A stretch of DNA of 55,248 nucleotides from Planctomycetota bacterium. Lineage in GTDB: Bacteria > Planctomycetota > Phycisphaerae > Phycisphaerales > Phycisphaeraceae. Positions 53,239 to 55,248 of the stretch are shown piece after piece. The stretch spans positions 1 to 55,248 of the forward strand of contig JAJRXX010000007.1 in NCBI GenBank assembly GCA_024276075.1, given 5' to 3'. Within the stretch, counting starts at the first letter, position 1. Every line of letters starts with the position of its first letter. The notes beneath the pieces are model-generated. The model was given only the letters and a program-made list of their open reading frames with translations. It did no database searches and was not told where the DNA came from. A program made the position numbers and the translations under genes.

Positions 53239-53939
53239 AAAACATTTACCGTTGGCACAAATGGATCGGCGTGATCGCGGGAACACCCTTGCTCATATGG
53301 CTCGTCAGCGGCATCGTCCTCACATTGCCAAACTGGTCGGATACGACTGTTGGCAACCCCGCGCAGCCGATCGACCCCACCTCGGTGAGTGTAACACCCG
53401 CACACGCTCTCTCGGCCGCCGCGCAGGACACCGGCCAACCCTTCGAGGCAAAGTACATCAAGCTGTTACAAACCGTTGCGGGCCCCGTCTATGAAATCGC
53501 ACCCCTGCGTGGCCGGGCACACTTAATCGACGCCGCCACCGGACAGACGGTCACGATGGACGCGGGCATGGCTGAACTTATCATCCGCCACGCGACGGGC
53601 AGGCCCGACGTGCCGGCACAGGTCCGGAAGGCAACCAAACATACCCTCGCCTACCCCTTTGGACCCCTGCCCACATACCGCCTCGCATTCGACGATGATC
53701 CCTCAACCTATTATTTCACCCACTCACCCATTCACCGCATCCGACGCAGCGACCGGTTGGGCCGGGCAAACTTTTTAATCGGCAGCTTCCACACGTTCGA
53801 ACCGTTAAGGGTCGCCGTGCGCAACGTGCATTATGTACACATCGTGATGATCTCTTTCGCCCTGCTGGGAACTTTCAGCGTCCTCACCGGCTTTTACATG
53901 GCCCTACCAACGCGACGCCGCAACAAGATACCGGGCTAA
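53235..53939 (+). CDS. PepSY-domain membrane protein
   Basis: 234 residues. N-terminal helix (about 10-32, HKWIGVIAGTPLLIWLVSGIVL) of the PepSY-associated TM type, a periplasmic part with a PepSY-like strand-helix layout (ALSAAAQDTGQPFEAKYIKLLQTVAGPVYEI and HLIDAATGQTV), and a second helix near 205-226. PepSY proteins often inhibit or bind peptidases or accompany iron reductases; its role in the EPS locus is unknown. ATG overlaps the upstream stop. Confidence 0.82.
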   Translation: MKNIYRWHKWIGVIAGTPLLIWLVSGIVLTLPNWSDTTVGNPAQPIDPTSVSVTPAHALSAAAQDTGQPFEAKYIKLLQTVAGPVYEIAPLRGRAHLIDAATGQTVTMDAGMAELIIRHATGRPDVPAQVRKATKHTLAYPFGPLPTYRLAFDDDPSTYYFTHSPIHRIRRSDRLGRANFLIGSFHTFEPLRVAVRNVHYVHIVMISFALLGTFSVLTGFYMALPTRRRNKIPG

Positions 53940-54053
53940 CACCCAAACCGGCACCAACAGCCGTTCACTTTCACCGCCGACATGATCTATACCTCACGAC
54001 CGATCACAACACCCATCGACAACAGCTAACGCTTCTGATTGCAGATCATCCCC

Positions 54054-54983
54054 ATGCAAGACCAACCCCAAGCACCGTCGCCTCGGCTTTCCGTGGTCGT
54101 CGTCACCTTTGGCGGACGCGCCTCGCTGCCCCGTTGTCTCGATGCCTTGTCAAACCAGACAAACGTCGACGATATTGAAATCATCGTCCCCTGCGACGAC
54201 CGCATCACCGACCTCGACACCCTTCGTGGGCAGTTCCCCAAAGCCGAGTTTCTCCCCGTCGAAGGCCGGCGCGTCTACGCCGAGCTGCGTGCCATTGGTA
54301 TCAAACACAGCCACGCGCCTATCGTCGCCATCACCGAAGCTCAATGCGTGCCCGATCCCGACTGGGCCTCGCAGATACTCGACGCCCACCGTTTGCCTCA
54401 CCCCGCCATCGGAGGCGTCGTCGACAAAGACGCCGGCTCTGCCGTTAGCTGGGCCATGTACTTCTGTGACTACAGCCGATACACACCGCCGGTCCAGGAG
54501 GGCGCCACCGATTACCTGACCGATTGCAATGTCTCTTACAAACGCGCCGAGATTGACGCGATTGCCGACGTCTGGCCCGTCGAGTTCCACGAGACGTCCG
54601 TCCACTGGACCCTCATGGCAAAAGGCCAATCGTTGTGGCTCTCACCCCATATCATGGTTCGTCACGCGCGTGTCCTGGGTCTGGGCGAAGCCATCGCCGA
54701 CCGCTACGCATTCGGGCGCTTGTTCGCCGCCACGCGCGTCGAAGCCATCGGCCCGCTCAAGCGCTGGATTTACGCCGCCACTTCGTGCCTGTTACCCCCG
54801 CTGATCGTTTGGCGGGCTTCTGTTAACACGCTGCGTAAACGACGCCACCGCCCTCAGCTTGCCGTAGCCTTACCCGCTATGATGCTCGTCGCCTCGGTCT
54901 GGGCGATCGGGGAGTTTCTTGGGTACGTCACCGGCCGCGCCGGCAAATCGCTCACGCCTAGCAACCCACACACCACACAGTGA
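54054..54983 (+). CDS. Glycosyltransferase family 2 with C-terminal membrane helices
   Basis: 309 residues from the ATG at 54054 (TTG 54039 also in frame). LSVVVVTFGGRASLPRCLDAL, EIIVPCDDRITD, IVAITEAQCVPDPDW in place of a DXD, and DYLTDCNVSYKRAEI with FHETSVHWTLMAKG give the GT2 fold. Two hydrophobic segments near 245-260 and 275-295. Its stop overlaps the start of the next gene (GTGA). Confidence 0.88.
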   Translation: MQDQPQAPSPRLSVVVVTFGGRASLPRCLDALSNQTNVDDIEIIVPCDDRITDLDTLRGQFPKAEFLPVEGRRVYAELRAIGIKHSHAPIVAITEAQCVPDPDWASQILDAHRLPHPAIGGVVDKDAGSAVSWAMYFCDYSRYTPPVQEGATDYLTDCNVSYKRAEIDAIADVWPVEFHETSVHWTLMAKGQSLWLSPHIMVRHARVLGLGEAIADRYAFGRLFAATRVEAIGPLKRWIYAATSCLLPPLIVWRASVNTLRKRRHRPQLAVALPAMMLVASVWAIGEFLGYVTGRAGKSLTPSNPHTTQ

Positions 54984-55248
54984 ATTTTCAAGGCATCGAA
55001 ATCTGCTGTCCTCGCTGCCGAGGCGACTTGCACCAGACGCAAGCCGCCCACAGCGAATTCCTCCGCTGCAACGTCTGCGACCACGACTACCCCGTGATCG
55101 TCGGCATACCTGATCTGCGCATCTTCCCAGACCCCTACATCGACTTCGAGCCCGACCGTGAAAAAGGCCTCAAGGTCGCTGCACAACTCGACAGCCTCGA
55201 TTTCCCCAAGCTCGTCGAGTTTTACTACAGCATGACTGATGTCGTCCC
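54980..55248 (+). CDS. Trm112-like zinc-ribbon protein, probably SAM methyltransferase (3' end outside window)
   Basis: 89 codons are visible from GTG at 54980. The N-terminus has a zinc ribbon, CCPRCRGDL and RCNVCDHDYPVIVGIPDLRI, the Trm112-like start found on many class I SAM-dependent methyltransferases in EPS loci. The enzymatic domain would begin just beyond the edge. Coupled to the preceding GT2 by overlap. Confidence 0.75.
   Translation, partial: MNFQGIEICCPRCRGDLHQTQAAHSEFLRCNVCDHDYPVIVGIPDLRIFPDPYIDFEPDREKGLKVAAQLDSLDFPKLVEFYYSMTDVV

Overview
The window looks like a piece of a Planctomycetota chromosome, most likely from the class Phycisphaerae. The grounds are a PEP-CTERM protein with dockerin-type repeats, a prepilin-type protein, a divergent sigma-70-like protein, an EF-P with a non-lysine loop tip, palindrome-rich non-coding DNA, and an exosortase-style exopolysaccharide (EPS) locus. 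This is inference from protein families; there is no rRNA gene to confirm it. No tRNA, rRNA or CRISPR array was recognised.\n\nLeft part (1-20540), mostly housekeeping genes in short units on both strands. It opens with the N-terminal part of a large secreted NHL-repeat protein, then ndk, a sigma-like regulator and a PEP-CTERM/dockerin protein. Next come queD-queE (7-deazaguanine synthesis), folK, cysH, a minus-strand run rnpA-yidD-brkB-pseudopilin, a CLC channel/transporter with CBS domains, hemB, two tandem paralogous mini-lipoproteins, an M48-like lipoprotein peptidase, a PP2C phosphatase that appears frameshifted at a perfect palindrome, a small secreted protein, and efp. The spaces between them hold three copies of a ~95-bp dispersed repeat, three small elements with terminal inverted repeats, and a candidate non-coding RNA ending in an intrinsic terminator. 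A fourth such element lies in the EPS locus.\n\nRight part (21075-55248), one long EPS/glycan locus, nearly all on the plus strand with many 4-bp ATGA/GTGA overlaps. It holds a UDP-galactopyranose-mutase-like flavoprotein with a two-helix membrane tail and a stand-alone copy of that tail, two GT4 and three GT2 glycosyltransferases, an NDP-sugar epimerase, a NodB-type deacetylase, a deacetylase-like/FemAB fusion, a GNAT, an alpha/alpha-toroid protein, and an AsnB-type amidotransferase. It also holds a NodB-type deacetylase fused to a NodU/CmcH-type carbamoyltransferase, three tandem GT-C membrane glycosyltransferases plus the remnant of a fourth, an AglD-like membrane protein, and a wbpB-wbpD-wbpE-wbpI set that makes UDP-ManNAc(3NAc)A-type sugars. 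One gene (45053-46972) runs against the locus and is visibly AT-richer.\n\nTogether the right part predicts a surface polysaccharide built on diacetamido-uronic acid that is further altered by deacetylation, carbamoylation, carboxyl amidation and FemAB/GNAT acyl or aminoacyl transfer. No flippase, polymerase, exosortase or export channel gene is recognisable here, so the locus probably continues to the right.
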